Of a DNA stretch of 27,786 bases, positions 27,180-27,786 are shown piece by piece. The notes under the pieces were generated by a model that was not told the origin of the DNA, searched no databases, and saw nothing but the letters and a program-made list of their open reading frames with translations. The DNA is from Paulinella micropora (taxonomy: Eukaryota > Cercozoa > Imbricatea > Euglyphida): assembly GCA_009731375.1 (NCBI GenBank), contig BJOX01000370.1, positions 542,040-569,825 of the forward strand, given 5' to 3'. Position 1 is the stretch's first letter. Every line of letters begins with the position of its first letter. A program made the translations under genes and the position numbers.

Positions 27180-27786
27180 GGTTTTTCTGTTATTTGGACC
27201 GCGAGGGGAATGAACTAATAACAAATAAAAAAAGTATAATTCAATTAGATAGCCTTAATTATTTGAGCTGGGACATACGAGACCCGATAGTGCTTATTAT
27301 AATAGACGAAGCCGACCAGGCTTTAAGGCACCTTAATGCGGACACATTCAAAAACAACCCGAAAGCCGACCACAATTTAAAAACCCTTTATGCCGTATTG
27401 AAAAATACTAAAAAATTAATTCTAATGTCTGGAAACTTAACGGCCGACAATGTGAAAGACTGGGAGCAGATGGCGGGCGACAATTTAAAAACAAAGATAT
27501 TTATAAACGACAGCCGAGCACACCATAGGCCATTTAAAATACTGATGGGGCAAAATAAAGAACAAATCATAAAAGACATATGGGGCAGTCTAGACAAAAA
27601 AGAACGGGTTTATTTAGCTTCAAATATAAGTATTGATAAATTAAAAGCTATATTTGAATATTTAACAAAAGGCCGAAATATTAAGGCCCTTTTAATTACT
27701 ACGGACACAATAAACGAACCCGAAGTTAAAGAAGCCTTAGAAGGTAATATAAATGAGATATGGAGCAAATATGATTTTATAGCCGT
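27173..27786 (+). CDS. helicase part of the primase-helicase, shifted frame, partial
   Basis: The frame is open from 27173 to the window end (204 codons) and has no start codon at its head, so it belongs to the upstream gene. It contains QLDSLNYL, the Walker B region IVLIIIDEADQAL (DEAD-box Asp-Glu), and an ILMSGNLTADNV segment matching motif III (S-x-x/T-x-type) of SF2 helicases. A further YLASNISIDKLKAIFEYL segment resembles the start of the second RecA domain. The order follows directly from the Walker A region. The shift lies in an A5 run at 27171-27175, so an indel in the copy or an error in the assembly is likely. The C-terminal domain continues beyond the window. Confidence 0.8.

Noticed and set aside
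27165-27185. Programmed -1 frameshift site in the primase-helicase gene
   Set aside because: The A5 run is preceded by T in frame, so no X-XXY-YYZ heptamer is formed and no clear downstream pseudoknot is visible; a simple indel is more likely.

Overview
The window reads as nuclear DNA of a microbial eukaryote (alga or other protist) joined on its right side to a segment of virus-like or linear-plasmid-like origin. The left 22.5 kb is eukaryotic: coding stretches are short, end at GT/AG boundaries with matching phases, and are separated by introns made almost wholly of simple repeats. I cannot name the lineage. A 10-base N run at 9036-9045 shows that this is an assembly scaffold. All splice models below are my own reading of GT/AG sites and phase; no transcript supports them.

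Region by region: (1) 1-9252, minus strand: a proposed seven-exon gene ending in a 3.7-kb exon that carries a Ulp1/SENP-type (C48) cysteine protease domain with complete catalytic residues. Its introns hold AT-rich palindromic repeats built on CAATATTAATATTG and (CT)n tracts. (2) 9.25-12.95 kb, plus strand: an 800-bp polypyrimidine CTT tract, then a degraded gene fragment and an exon encoding a globular domain followed by poly-Gln and poly-Glu. (3) 12.95-14.28 kb: AT-rich DNA without genes, including a candidate copia-type 3' LTR. (4) 14.29-17.6 kb, minus strand: a multi-exon gene with two RanBP2-type zinc fingers and an unexplained in-frame TGA. (5) 17.7-22.56 kb: successive microsatellites and a 13-bp minisatellite of about 1.9 kb, with a possible two-exon small gene inside it.

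(6) From about 22.6 kb to the window end the character changes: dense, intronless, AT-rich genes with short spacers and TATATATAAG promoters. Four genes run leftward (coiled-coil protein, protelomerase-like tyrosine recombinase, a 90-aa protein, an AT-hook protein). One gene runs rightward: an archaeo-eukaryotic primase joined to an origin-binding-protein-like helicase, broken by one frame change and cut by the window end. Recombinase plus primase-helicase is a replication and genome-end (or integration) module of the kind carried by linear phages/plasmids and by protist DNA viruses such as polinton-like viruses. No capsid or packaging gene lies in the window, so the class of element stays open. 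Two genes share an exactly duplicated 72-bp promoter/leader, and an 18-bp perfect palindrome lies just beyond the last gene at the proposed left end.
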